64,000 nucleotides of DNA from Paenibacillus_AA sp045062745 (lineage in GTDB: Bacteria > Bacillota > Bacilli > Paenibacillales > NBRC-103111). The notes below the pieces were generated by a model. That model was not told the origin of the DNA and made no database searches. It worked only from the letters and a program-made list of their open reading frames with translations. Below, piece after piece: positions 18,249 through 26,574 of the stretch (positions within the stretch are counted from its first letter, which is position 1; every line of letters begins with the position of its first letter). Both the position numbers and the translations under genes were made by a program. The stretch lies in the NCBI RefSeq assembly GCF_045062745.1, contig NZ_JBJGED010000027.1:41244-105243 (forward strand), written 5' to 3'.

Positions 18249-18650
18249 TTGATCGCCTTATACATAGGCCTCGCCGGGATGTGCGGCGCGCTCGTTCGGT
18301 ATGCGATCGGCGTCGCCTTGGAGTCCGCCAACGCGAACGGATCGGCCGCATTTCCGCTTGCGACCCTTCTCATCAATCTGCTCGGCAGCTTCGCGCTAGC
18401 CTGGCTGCTGCACGCCCCGATCGTAAACGCCAGGATGTCCGAACGCTGGCGCACCACGATCGGCACGGGCTTCATCGGCGCATTTACGACGTTCTCCACA
18501 TTTAGCGTAGAAACGGTTGCTTTGCTGGATTCGCACGCCTGGAGTTTGGCGGTCCTGTACGTTGCCCTTAGCGTGATAGGCGGGCTGGCGTTTGCATGGC
18601 TGGGGGGACGCCTGGCGGTTACAGCCGGGGAAAGGCGGGACCGCGTATGA
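18249..18650 (+). CDS. crcB: Fluoride channel subunit CrcB/Fluc, first copy
   Basis: Small four-helix membrane protein (about 133 residues) forming a dual-topology fluoride exporter that protects enzymes such as enolase. Seen: N-terminal GLAGMCGALVRYAIG, the central NLLGSFALAWLL helix, and the signature GTGFIGAFTTFSTFSVE with the Phe and Thr residues that line the pore. The TTG at 18249 is taken as start because GGGAGGAG lies 4-10 bases upstream; the in-frame ATG at 18231 overlaps that site. Overlaps the second copy by 4 bases. Two adjacent divergent copies suggest a heterodimer. No fluoride riboswitch was seen in front. Confidence 0.9.
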   Translation: MIALYIGLAGMCGALVRYAIGVALESANANGSAAFPLATLLINLLGSFALAWLLHAPIVNARMSERWRTTIGTGFIGAFTTFSTFSVETVALLDSHAWSLAVLYVALSVIGGLAFAWLGGRLAVTAGERRDRV

Positions 18651-19009
18651 CGATGACGCTCACCCATGCGGCGGCGGTGGCGGCCGGCGGTTTTTTCGGC
18701 GCGAATGCCCGTTATTTTGCCACCCGGTGGTTTCACAACCGATTCCAAAACGATTTTCCGTATGGTACACTGTCAATAAACCTAATTGGCAGCTTTGCCC
18801 TGGGTTGGATCGTAGGGCACGGATGGAATGAGTCGCTCCGGCTCTTGTTCGGAACCGGATTCCTTGGAGCGTTTACGACGTTTTCCACATTAAAGGCCGA
18901 TTGCCTCAGGCTGTACCGCTCCCGCAAGCTCGGAAGACTGGCACTATATTTGGTGCTTACATATGGAGCGGGCCTCGGTTTGGCGGCAGCCGCCTATTAT
19001 ATGCACTGA
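18647..19009 (+). CDS. crcB: Fluoride channel subunit CrcB/Fluc, second copy
   Basis: Partner of the preceding gene; 120 residues with four membrane helices. Motifs: GGFFGANARYFATRWFHNRF at the N-terminus, SINLIGSFALGWI, and GTGFLGAFTTFSTLKADCLRL, the Fluc signature. The two copies differ clearly outside the motifs, as in heterodimeric Fluc pairs where the subunits insert in opposite orientation. ATG at 18647 overlaps the upstream TGA (ATGA), with AAGGCGGG in front, indicating coupled translation. Followed after 42 bases by the EPSP synthase gene, possibly on the same transcript. Confidence 0.9.
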   Translation: MTMTLTHAAAVAAGGFFGANARYFATRWFHNRFQNDFPYGTLSINLIGSFALGWIVGHGWNESLRLLFGTGFLGAFTTFSTLKADCLRLYRSRKLGRLALYLVLTYGAGLGLAAAAYYMH

Positions 19010-19051
19010 TCCTGCAAAGCATGACCATGAACAGAGAGAGGGATTCCAGCC

Positions 19052-20344
19052 ATGAAAGCCATCGTTCAGCCTACACCGACATTACAAGGGGAAATTAACG
19101 CCCTATCCTCCAAAAACTATACAACCCGTTACATGCTGATCGGGGCGCTTGCGGAAGGGACGAGCACGATCCAATACCCGGCCCATAGCGAAGACAGCGA
19201 CGCGATGCGCCGCTGTATCCGCGATCTCGGCGCCGAGCTCGACGAGAACGAGGAGCGCATCATTATTAAAGGCTTCGGGCGTCACCCGCGCCCGGTGAAG
19301 GAGCTGAACGTAGGCAATGCCGGCGCAGTGCTGCGGTTCCTGATGTCCACGGCCGCTTTCTGTCCCGAAGTGACGTTCGTGAACACGTACCCGGATTCCC
19401 TCGGGAAGCGGCCTCATGACGACTTGATAGCGGCGCTGCAGCAAATGAACGTTCAAGTCGAGCACAGGGGCGGCCGGTTGCCGATTACGATCCGTGGCGG
19501 GCAGCCGAAGGGCGGGCGCATTCAAGTGTCCGGCTCGGTCAGCTCGCAATACTTGAGCTCCCTGCTGTTTATGACGCCATTGCTGGACGAGGACAGCGAG
19601 ATCGAAGTGCTGCATGACCTGAAGTCGAAGGTCGTCGTGGGGCAGACGCTGGAAGTGATGCGCCAAGCCGGCATTCAGGTCGAGGCCGCGGACGACTTGA
19701 TGCATTTCCGCGTACCGGGCCGTCAGCGCTACGCGGCCAAGGAATACGTCGTCCAGGGCGACTATCCGGGCTCGGCCGCCATCCTCGCCGCCGCGTCGGT
19801 CACGAACTCCGACGTCCGGGTGCTTCGTCTCGAGGAGAACAGCAAGCAAGGCGAGCGAGCGGTAGTCGACGTGCTGAAGGCGATGCAAGTGCCGCTCACG
19901 CATGAGAACGGCGTCGTGCATGTCAAGGGCAACAGCCGGCTGAAGGCCGGGGAATTCGACGGCGATCATTTCACCGACGGAGTGTTGGCGATGGTGGCCG
20001 CCGCCGTATTCGCGGAGGGCACTTCCCGCTTCTACAATGTCGAGAACTTGCGGTACAAGGAATGCGACCGCATTACCGACTACTTGAACGAACTGCGCAA
20101 AGCCGGAGCCAACGTGGAAGAGCGCCAGAGCGAGATTATCGTACACGGCCGACCCGAAGGCGTGGAAGGCGGCGTGGAGATCGACGCGCACTACGATCAC
20201 CGCGTCATCATGGCGCTCACGGTTGTCGGCTTGCGCTCGAAGCAAGGGCTTACGATTCGCGACGCCCACCATGTAGCCAAATCGTATCCGCAATACTTCG
20301 ATCACTTGCGGTCGATCGGCGCCAATGTGGAGCTGCGTCCTTAA
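19052..20344 (+). CDS. aroA: EPSP synthase (3-phosphoshikimate 1-carboxyvinyltransferase), atypical active-site sequence
   Basis: Joins shikimate 3-phosphate and PEP to give EPSP in the chorismate pathway. 430 residues, normal length. The fold-specific blocks are present: GSVSSQYLSSLLFMTPLL, VQGDYPGSAAILAAASV, NLRYKECDRITDYLNELRKAG and HYDHRVIMALTVV. The N-terminal block is unusual: SSKNYTTRYMLIGAL replaces the common GDKSISHR. Lys21 and Arg26 are kept but Asn22 stands for the usual Ser. In NVGNAGAVLRFL the usual Thr after Gly is Ala92 and the E. coli Pro101 position is Phe96, both near the glyphosate site; the Gly is kept. A divergent EPSP synthase is favoured over a paralogue because shikimate kinase lies 1.2 kb away. 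Confidence 0.85.
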   Translation: MKAIVQPTPTLQGEINALSSKNYTTRYMLIGALAEGTSTIQYPAHSEDSDAMRRCIRDLGAELDENEERIIIKGFGRHPRPVKELNVGNAGAVLRFLMSTAAFCPEVTFVNTYPDSLGKRPHDDLIAALQQMNVQVEHRGGRLPITIRGGQPKGGRIQVSGSVSSQYLSSLLFMTPLLDEDSEIEVLHDLKSKVVVGQTLEVMRQAGIQVEAADDLMHFRVPGRQRYAAKEYVVQGDYPGSAAILAAASVTNSDVRVLRLEENSKQGERAVVDVLKAMQVPLTHENGVVHVKGNSRLKAGEFDGDHFTDGVLAMVAAAVFAEGTSRFYNVENLRYKECDRITDYLNELRKAGANVEERQSEIIVHGRPEGVEGGVEIDAHYDHRVIMALTVVGLRSKQGLTIRDAHHVAKSYPQYFDHLRSIGANVELRP

Positions 20345-20369
20345 TATCAAAAGATCGAGTGATGCCTAA

Positions 20370-21170
20370 ATGGTTCATGTGTGGAACGTTACGAAGTATT
20401 CGTTCACATTGCTGCTCATAGCGGGCCTTTTATTCTCGAGCGGCGTATTCAGTGTACTGCTCTATGCCAAAATATCAGGGAAGGACTTGGAGTGGTTCGC
20501 TCAGTCGGCACCTCTCGCGCCGCTTCCGGCGACGATCGCCACCCCGGCTCCGCAGCCGACGCTCCCGCCGCCGAAGCCGCAGTCCGTCCTTATCGACGCG
20601 CCGCTCGTCAGGCAGCTGCCGGAGCTTCCGTCCGGCTGTGAGGTCACGAGCCTGACGATGCTCCTGCAATTCGCCGGAGTGAATAAAGGCAAGATGGAGC
20701 TCGTTCCCGAAATGAAGAAGGATCCGACGCCCATCGTGTGGTCCGCTACCGGCATCCAATCGTGGGGAAATCCGAACGTCGGATTTGTCGGGGAGATTAC
20801 GGCGAAGGGCAAAGGGTTCGGCATTTTCCACGGTCCGCTAATGGAGCTGTTGAAGCATTATGTGCCGAGCGCGATCGACTTGACCGGAGGCTCCTTCGAA
20901 GCGTTGGAGCAACAGCTGGCAGCCGGGATCCCATCCGTCGTCTGGACGACGATTGATTACGCGGTACCGTCGCAGTGGGTGGAGTGGGAGACGAAGCAAG
21001 GCAAAGTCGTAACGACGTTTATGGAGCATGCGGTGTTGCTGGTCGGGTACGACGACACGAACGTATACGTGAACGATCCGCTCAGCGGCAAGAAGAGCAC
21101 GCCGATCAATAAGGCTGCATTTATCCAAGTGTGGGAAGCGATGGGCAAGCAGGCATTATCTTATCAATGA
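20370..21170 (+). CDS. Membrane-anchored C39-like cysteine peptidase
   Basis: Papain-fold peptidase displayed outside the membrane. 266 residues: one N-terminal hydrophobic helix (SFTLLLIAGLLFSSGVFSVL), a Pro/Thr-rich linker (about 45-72), then a C39-like domain. Candidate catalytic residues are Cys90 in LPSGCEVTS, His220 in MEHAVLLVGYDD and Asp236 in VNDPLSGK. Orphan C39-like proteins in Firmicutes, not fused to ABC transporters, are widespread with unknown substrates. Starts 25 bases after aroA; no terminator between, so it may be read from the same message. The ATG has only a weak ribosome site (GAGTGATG). Confidence 0.8.
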   Translation: MVHVWNVTKYSFTLLLIAGLLFSSGVFSVLLYAKISGKDLEWFAQSAPLAPLPATIATPAPQPTLPPPKPQSVLIDAPLVRQLPELPSGCEVTSLTMLLQFAGVNKGKMELVPEMKKDPTPIVWSATGIQSWGNPNVGFVGEITAKGKGFGIFHGPLMELLKHYVPSAIDLTGGSFEALEQQLAAGIPSVVWTTIDYAVPSQWVEWETKQGKVVTTFMEHAVLLVGYDDTNVYVNDPLSGKKSTPINKAAFIQVWEAMGKQALSYQ

Positions 21171-21193
21171 TCCGGAAAGGCGGGAACGTAAAT

Positions 21194-21625
21194 ATGGCAT
21201 TCGAAAATCCTTCTCGGGAAGCCATCAAGCAGCTGTTAATGAACACTCGTACAATCGCGGTAGTCGGCTTGTCGGATAAGCCGGACCGTACCTCGTATAT
21301 GGTGTCGGAGGCGATGCAGGCGAAGGGCTATCGCATTATTCCGGTCAATCCGAACGCCAACGGGCCGATTTTGGGCGAGAAGGTATATGGATCGCTTACC
21401 GAGATCGAAGAGCCGGTCGACATTGTCGACGTGTTCCGGCGCAGCGAAGACATCGGTCCGATCGCGGAGGAGACGGTGCGAATGAAACACAAGCCCAAGG
21501 CGTTTTGGCTCCAACAGGGCATCGTGAACGAAGAAGCCGGTCAAGTCGTAGCGGAGCAAGGCATTCAAGTCATTATGGACCGCTGCATCAAGGTAGAGGA
21601 CTCGATTCTGCTGCCGAAAAAGTAA
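21194..21625 (+). CDS. CoA-binding domain protein (YneT/YccU-like)
   Basis: Single Rossmann CoA_binding domain of 143 residues, like the N-terminal domain of succinyl-CoA ligase alpha subunits. Seen: TRTIAVVGLSDKPDRTSYMV, the GYRIIPVNPNA turn, IVDVFRRSEDI, and KAFWLQQGIVNEEA near the end with DRCIKVED. Physiological role unknown; relatives bind CoA and may sense or store it. Start at 21194 (AAAGGCGGGA about 9 bases upstream) rather than an in-frame ATG inside the previous gene. 23 bases after the peptidase gene. Confidence 0.88.
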   Translation: MAFENPSREAIKQLLMNTRTIAVVGLSDKPDRTSYMVSEAMQAKGYRIIPVNPNANGPILGEKVYGSLTEIEEPVDIVDVFRRSEDIGPIAEETVRMKHKPKAFWLQQGIVNEEAGQVVAEQGIQVIMDRCIKVEDSILLPKK

Positions 21626-21773
21626 GCGGATCTTCGATAGGTGTAAACAGGTTCCAGCCATATTTCCCGAACGGCGCGTGAACACTAAGAAAGGCTTTGG
21701 ACGACGAGCACGTCTTGAAGAAGGCGATGCTTATGGCCCGAAGACTTTCTTTTTGTTTAGGAGGCCTTATTCG

Positions 21774-22196
21774 ATGAATAGCGGAATGACAAACCGTGGG
21801 ACCCAGAGCAGCTATCAGCCTGTCGGGTATGTACCGTCGCAGTATAAGGGTGGGCGCCGTGCCGGAGAGCAACCTATTCCGACAAGTTTCATCCAGCAAT
21901 CCATTCAGCAATCTTTCCAGCAACCGATCCAGCAACCCATTCAACAATCTTTCCACCAGCCGATCCAGCAAACCTTCCAGCAGCCGATTCAGCAAACATT
22001 CCAGCAATCTTTCCAGCAACAACAACCATTCCAGCAGCAACAATCTTATCAGCAAACACAACCGTACCAACAGTCGTTCCAAAGCTCGTTCCAAAACGCG
22101 ATCCAGAATTCGTTCCAGAGCACAATGATGAACCGGAAAAAGAACGAATTGTCATCGCGAATCGCGTCATCGTTCGGAACTTACGGCAGCCGGTAG
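21774..22196 (+). CDS. Glutamine-rich repeat protein, probable spore coat component
   Basis: 140 residues, low complexity. Between about residues 42 and 115 it consists of short repeats of the type QQSFQQPIQQ, QQTFQQPI and QQQQPFQQQQ; the ends are basic (MNRKKNELSSRI). No signal peptide. It is the first of three co-directional small genes whose other two members are CotF-like coat proteins, with AGGAGG before its ATG. A coat or exosporium structural role is therefore likely. Gln-dense proteins are natural substrates of the coat transglutaminase, but that is inference. The repeat is imperfect at DNA level (cagcaatctttccagcaacc-like units), so copy number may vary between strains. Confidence 0.7.
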   Translation: MNSGMTNRGTQSSYQPVGYVPSQYKGGRRAGEQPIPTSFIQQSIQQSFQQPIQQPIQQSFHQPIQQTFQQPIQQTFQQSFQQQQPFQQQQSYQQTQPYQQSFQSSFQNAIQNSFQSTMMNRKKNELSSRIASSFGTYGSR

Positions 22197-22212
22197 AGGG
22201 GGACTTGAGACG

Positions 22213-22431
22213 ATGCAGCAAAATATGGCCAACACAACGCCGAACCGGAATATGCTGACGGACAAGGAGCTGAACTACGTCAAGGACTTTTTGTCCTGGG
22301 AGCTGCTTGCGGTCAAGAAGTGTGAAGATGCCGCGAACGCCTGCACCGACGTGCAGATCCAGAACAAACTCCGGCAATGTGGGCAGAAGCACGTGCAGCA
22401 CTACAATCAGCTTCTAACTCATTTACAGTAA
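22213..22431 (+). CDS. Small CotF-like spore coat protein
   Basis: 72 residues, helical, with LTDKELNYVKDFLSWELLAVKKCEDAANACTD spanning residues 15-46 and a C-terminal QKHVQHYNQLLTHL. This matches the short ferritin-like helical hairpin of coat proteins annotated as CotF-related in Bacillales. Two Cys residues lie in the middle and one near the C-terminus. Ribosome site GAGGGGGACTTGAGACG precedes the ATG. Sits between the Gln-rich gene and a second CotF-like gene, with 16- and 16-base gaps, so the three form one operon presumably expressed in the mother cell during sporulation. Confidence 0.75.
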   Translation: MQQNMANTTPNRNMLTDKELNYVKDFLSWELLAVKKCEDAANACTDVQIQNKLRQCGQKHVQHYNQLLTHLQ

Positions 22432-22447
22432 CTCGGGAGGTGTGACG

Positions 22448-22777
22448 ATGGCTACAACAATTGCAATGCCGCAAACGGGCCAGCTGCCGCAAGTCAAAGG
22501 GCCGGAGATGAACGACCGGGACTGGGTCAACGACATTCTCTCTTATGCGAAATACTTGACTTACGGCTACAATACCGGGCTGAACGAAGCCCAAAATCCG
22601 CAGCTGCATCAGACGGTGCAGACGATCCTGAACGATGTTCATCAGTCGCAATACGAGCTGTTCGATCTGATGTTCCAAAAAGGCTGGTACAAGATGAAGG
22701 CGGCCGATCAACAGGAGATCAGCCAAGCCTACACGCAGTTCAACGGGTACAAAACTCAGTTTCCGAGCGGCAGCTGA
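22448..22777 (+). CDS. CotF-family spore coat protein
   Basis: 109 residues. The segment MNDRDWVNDILSYAKYLTYGYN, then TGLNEAQNPQLHQTVQTILNDVHQSQYELFDLMFQKGWYKMKAAD (residues 41-86), is the characteristic coat protein F fold: a four-helix ferritin-like core without metal ligands. Start at ATG 22448, since GGGAGG lies about 9 bases upstream; the GTG at 22442 is too close. Last gene of the coat operon, followed directly by a strong terminator. Confidence 0.85.
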   Translation: MATTIAMPQTGQLPQVKGPEMNDRDWVNDILSYAKYLTYGYNTGLNEAQNPQLHQTVQTILNDVHQSQYELFDLMFQKGWYKMKAADQQEISQAYTQFNGYKTQFPSGS

Positions 22778-22789
22778 CTCGCACCCGGC

Positions 22790-22828
22790 AAGCGCCTTGA
22801 ATCGCCTGATTCAAGGCGCTTCTCTTTT
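22790..22828 (+). terminator. Strong terminator of the spore coat operon
   Basis: AAGCGCCTTGAATC (22790-22803) pairs perfectly with GATTCAAGGCGCTT (22808-22821); loop of 4, then TCTCTTTT. Its T tract runs into the -35 of the next promoter. Confidence 0.9.
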
Positions 22829-22855
22829 GACAAAATGAGGGGAAGCCAGTACAGT
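22827..22855 (+). promoter_or_regulatory. Sigma-A-type promoter of the PTS operon
   Basis: Perfect -35 TTGACA (22827-22832), 17-base spacer, -10 TACAGT (22850-22855), 42 bases before the PTS permease ATG. The leader is too short for an antiterminator-controlled (RAT) hairpin. Confidence 0.7.
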
Positions 22856-22897
22856 GGAAGAAGATTGCTTCATTATGGTTGGAGGTAGTTAACGCCC

Positions 22898-24799
22898 ATG
22901 AATATCAATTGGAATTGGATGGGCAATTTGCAGCAGTTCGGCCGGTCGCTAATGATTCCCACCATTGCGTTGCCGGCAGCGGCCATTTTGCTGTTCCTGG
23001 GCAATTTGCCTTGGGATGCATTGAAAATGGGCCAGTTCGGGGACATCCTCGTATTTTCGGGCAATGCCATTTTTACATATTTGCCGTTTTTATTTTCTAT
23101 CGGAGTCGCACTCGGATTAACGCAAAACGCCGGCATCGCCGCTCTGTCAGCGTTGCTCGGGTATTTCATCTTCGTAACGGCGACGCAATATTTCACCGGC
23201 TCGATGTTCGAGATGGGGGTGGCCGGGGGCATCGTCATCGGAGTCATGGCGGCGCTTTCGTATCACCGCTTCAAGACGATCCAGCTTCCGGAATACATTC
23301 AGTTCTTCGGCGGTCCGAGGTTCGTGCCGCTGTTCATGTGTTTCGTATCGATCCTTTTCTCCTACATCACGATTCAGATCGGTCCGTCCGCTCAAGCCGT
23401 GATGGACCGGTTCGGCGACTGGATTTTGTCGCACGGGGCGTGGGGCACATTCGTATACGGGGTGGCATATCGGCTGCTCGTCCCGTCCGGGCTCCATCAC
23501 ATCTTGAACAACGTCGTCTGGTTCCAGGTCGGCTCGTATCCGCTCGATAACGGTACGGTGCTGTATGGGGATTTGCCGCGGTTTTTCGCGGGCGACCCAC
23601 AGGCAGGGATATTCATGGCAGGGCTGTACCCGATCATGATGTTTGCTTTGCCCGCTATAGCGTTTGCCATCATCCATGAGGCGCGGGAAGATTTGAAGCC
23701 GCAGGTGAAGGCGACCTTCATGACGGCGGCGCTTACTTCGTTTCTCACCGGGGTGACCGAACCGATCGAGTTCGCGTTTTTGTTCGTGGCCCCTTATTTG
23801 TTCGTCGTCCATGCGCTTTTATCCGGAGTGGCCATGTGGCTTGCCTACATGCTGGACATCCATCACGGCTTTTCCTTCTCGGCGGGTGTGATCGAATATA
23901 TCATCAACGAGCATTTATCCCGCAACGGCCTCTTGTTGATCCCGATCGGACTGGTGTTCGGCCTCGTGTATTATATCGTGTTCCGGTGGGCGATCCGCCG
24001 CTTCCGCATCCCGACTCCCGGCCGGGAGGAAGGGTCGCAGCTGGAAGAATGGGCGGGAGATATACGCTACCGGGCCCCTCTCATCCTGCAGGCGTTGGGC
24101 GGGAAGAACAACGTCGTGCAGATCGAGGCCTGCATCACGAGGCTCCGGCTTACATTAGTGAGCGACAAGATTATGGACACGAACGCCTTGAAGCATTTGG
24201 GCGCCGCCGGAGTCATCCGGTTAGGCGGAGGTAACGTCCAGGTCGTGTTCGGCACGTTCTCGGAGCTGATCCGGGAGCAGATCGTGAAGGTGCTGCACAA
24301 AGACATTCGTAATGTGCATTTCCATGCGCCCGTGCAGGGCAACATGATTCCGATCGAGGACGTGCCGGACGCCATATTCGCGCAAAAGCTGGTGGGCAAT
24401 GGGGTTGCATTTTTTCCGGAGCGGGGTGAACTTGTAGCGCCTGTAGCGGGAACAGTCGTGATTCTGTACCCGACGATGCATGCGATTGGCTTGAAGACTG
24501 AAGACGGGCTGGAGGTGCTGCTCCACATCGGCATCGATACGTCTCATTTGACGGGAAAATGGTTTCAGGCGGTGGTGCAGGTCGGGGACAACGTCGTGCC
24601 GGGGCAGCTGCTGATCAAGTTTGATTTGCAGAAAATCAAAAAGCAAGCGAAGTCGCTCGCCACGCCGATGGTCATTACGAACATGGACATCGTCAAATCC
24701 TTGACATTCGCGCCGTTCAAGCATGTGAAAAAGGGACAAGCGTCGGTCATGTCGGTCATCATGAAAGAAGACGCTGCAGGGGGGGACGAGACGAAATGA
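22898..24799 (+). CDS. PTS glucose/N-acetylglucosamine-type permease, EIICBA fusion
   Basis: Imports and phosphorylates a hexose or amino sugar using phosphate from HPr. 633 residues. The EIIC membrane domain covers about 1-370 (SLMIPTIALPAAAILLFLGN; GLHHILNNVVW; FLTGVTEPIEFAFLF). EIIB is about 395-470, with phospho-acceptor Cys412 in EACITRLRL. EIIA is about 490-625, with MHAIGLKTEDGLEVLLHIGIDT holding His543. The EIIC sequence fits the glucose/GlcNAc branch; GlcNAc versus glucose cannot be settled. Start ATG with GGAGG 12 bases upstream. Overlaps ptsI by 4 bases. There is no ptsH between them, unlike ptsGHI of Bacillus. Confidence 0.92.
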   Translation: MNINWNWMGNLQQFGRSLMIPTIALPAAAILLFLGNLPWDALKMGQFGDILVFSGNAIFTYLPFLFSIGVALGLTQNAGIAALSALLGYFIFVTATQYFTGSMFEMGVAGGIVIGVMAALSYHRFKTIQLPEYIQFFGGPRFVPLFMCFVSILFSYITIQIGPSAQAVMDRFGDWILSHGAWGTFVYGVAYRLLVPSGLHHILNNVVWFQVGSYPLDNGTVLYGDLPRFFAGDPQAGIFMAGLYPIMMFALPAIAFAIIHEAREDLKPQVKATFMTAALTSFLTGVTEPIEFAFLFVAPYLFVVHALLSGVAMWLAYMLDIHHGFSFSAGVIEYIINEHLSRNGLLLIPIGLVFGLVYYIVFRWAIRRFRIPTPGREEGSQLEEWAGDIRYRAPLILQALGGKNNVVQIEACITRLRLTLVSDKIMDTNALKHLGAAGVIRLGGGNVQVVFGTFSELIREQIVKVLHKDIRNVHFHAPVQGNMIPIEDVPDAIFAQKLVGNGVAFFPERGELVAPVAGTVVILYPTMHAIGLKTEDGLEVLLHIGIDTSHLTGKWFQAVVQVGDNVVPGQLLIKFDLQKIKKQAKSLATPMVITNMDIVKSLTFAPFKHVKKGQASVMSVIMKEDAAGGDETK

Positions 24800-26496
24800 T
24801 AAAAGGCAATGGAGCGTCATCCGGCATTGCGATCGGCAAAGCATTCGTCATGCCCGACTGGGAGTGGGAGCTTCCGGATGACGTCATCGACGTGAACGAT
24901 CTGGCCTTTGAGTTCGAAAAGCTGTACGAAGGCATCCGGCTGTCCAAAACCGAGATTCAAACGATCAAACACGACATCGCCGAGGTGCTCGGTGCGGAAG
25001 AATCGAATATTTTTGACGCGCACCTCGCCATTCTGGACGATCCCGTCTTTATGAACGAAGTGTCCGGGATTATCCAAAGGCAGTATAAGGCGGCCGAGGT
25101 GGCGGTCAAGGAAGTCGTCGATAAATTCGTAGGGATGTTCGACTTGCTGGACGACGAGTATATGAAAGATCGCGCGATCGATATCAAGGACGTCGGTACG
25201 CGGCTGCTCAAGCATTTGCTCGGTTCGGGCGAAGCGTCGCAGCCGCCGCAGGATCAACCGTTTATCGTCGTTGCGAGGGAATTGACCCCATCCCAGCTCG
25301 CTCATCTGGATCCGACGCAGCTCCTCGGCATCATTACGCAGCTGGGAGGGACGACCTCGCACACGGCGATCATGGCCCGAGCGATGGGCATCCCCTTCAT
25401 ATTCGGCGTGGAATGCCCATCCCAGACCGGAGACTTGATCATCGTCGACGGAGACGAGGGGATCATTCATTTGCAGCCGGACGATGTCACGATTGAGCTC
25501 TACCGGGCCAAAAAGCGCACATGGCTCGAGTATCGGCAAAAGCTGCAGCGCATCATCGGCCTGCCTCCCGTGACCTTGGACGGACGTTCCGTTCGGCTGG
25601 GAGCGAATATAAGTTCCCTGAAAGACTTGGAGCTCGCGCTCAGCTACGGTGCTTCCGGCGTCGGGTTGTTCAGGACGGAATTTCTGTATATGGACCGGCA
25701 TCATCTGCCTCGGGAAGACGAGCAGTTCGAGGTGTACCGCCAAGTGGCGGAACAGCTGAACGGCAAATCGCTCATCATTCGGACACTGGACATCGGCGGA
25801 GACAAGCAGCTCGATTATTTGCCGCTGCCTGAGGAGGACAACCCGGCGCTCGGGTATCGGGCGATCCGCATCCTGCTAGACCGCCGTGACATGTTCAAGA
25901 CGCAGCTCAAAGCGATTCTGCGGGCAGGCTGCTACGGCGATGTGAAGATCATGTACCCGATGATCTCTTCGGTCGAAGAGCTGCGCCGGGCGAATGAAGT
26001 GCTGGAGCTGGCCAAGCGCGAGCTGCGCGAGGCGAATGTGCCGTTCCGGGAGTCGATCGACGTCGGCATCATGATCGAAGTCCCGGCCGCTGCGGCTATC
26101 GCCGATCTGCTCGCGCAGGAGGTCCAGTTCTTCAGCATCGGGACGAATGATCTCGTCCAGTACGTGCTGGCGGTAGACCGAATGAACGAGCAAATCGCTC
26201 ACCTGTACAATCCATACCATCCGGCTGTCATCCGGCTCCTGAAACATATCGTCGAAGCTGCCCGGGCCAGCGGCATCACCGTCGGTGTGTGCGGCGAGCT
26301 GGCCGGCGATGTGCATGCGCTGCCGATCTGGCTCGGCCTCGGCGTACACGACCTGAGCATGTCGGCCCACTCGATCTTGCCGGTCAAAAACCGGCTGATC
26401 GAAACAACCGAGCAGCACTGCCGCGAGCTGTTGAATCAAGTGCTCGCTTGCCGTACAAGCGAGGAGATCCGTGCACTGCTGCATGGCAAGGAGTAG
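24796..26496 (+). CDS. ptsI: PTS Enzyme I (PEP-protein phosphotransferase)
   Basis: Takes phosphate from PEP onto a histidine and passes it to HPr, energising PTS uptake. 566 residues. N-terminal phosphohistidine domain with His189 in GGTTSHTAIMARAMGIP; C-terminal PEP-binding barrel with GVGLFRTEFLYMDR, RTLDIGGDKQLDYLPLP, IMIEVPAAA, FSIGTNDLVQYVLAVDR and catalytic Cys in GVCGELAGD. Full length. The ATG overlaps the permease stop (ATGA), giving one translationally coupled unit. HPr must be encoded elsewhere. Sequence starts directly at the family's usual MIKGNGASSGIAIGKA. Confidence 0.95.
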   Translation: MIKGNGASSGIAIGKAFVMPDWEWELPDDVIDVNDLAFEFEKLYEGIRLSKTEIQTIKHDIAEVLGAEESNIFDAHLAILDDPVFMNEVSGIIQRQYKAAEVAVKEVVDKFVGMFDLLDDEYMKDRAIDIKDVGTRLLKHLLGSGEASQPPQDQPFIVVARELTPSQLAHLDPTQLLGIITQLGGTTSHTAIMARAMGIPFIFGVECPSQTGDLIIVDGDEGIIHLQPDDVTIELYRAKKRTWLEYRQKLQRIIGLPPVTLDGRSVRLGANISSLKDLELALSYGASGVGLFRTEFLYMDRHHLPREDEQFEVYRQVAEQLNGKSLIIRTLDIGGDKQLDYLPLPEEDNPALGYRAIRILLDRRDMFKTQLKAILRAGCYGDVKIMYPMISSVEELRRANEVLELAKRELREANVPFRESIDVGIMIEVPAAAAIADLLAQEVQFFSIGTNDLVQYVLAVDRMNEQIAHLYNPYHPAVIRLLKHIVEAARASGITVGVCGELAGDVHALPIWLGLGVHDLSMSAHSILPVKNRLIETTEQHCRELLNQVLACRTSEEIRALLHGKE

Positions 26497-26535
26497 CGGG
26501 ATTTGATTCGGGTAGCCATGTTTTACAAGTTTGCG

Positions 26536-26569
26536 AACCGTCCGATTGTGTTCAATCGGGCGGTTTTCT
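26536..26569 (+). terminator. Terminator of the PTS operon
   Basis: AACCGTCCGATTG (26536-26548) pairs with CAATCGGGCGGTT (26553-26565) with one wobble; loop TGTT; T run TTTT. Confidence 0.85.
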
Positions 26570-26574
26570 GTATT

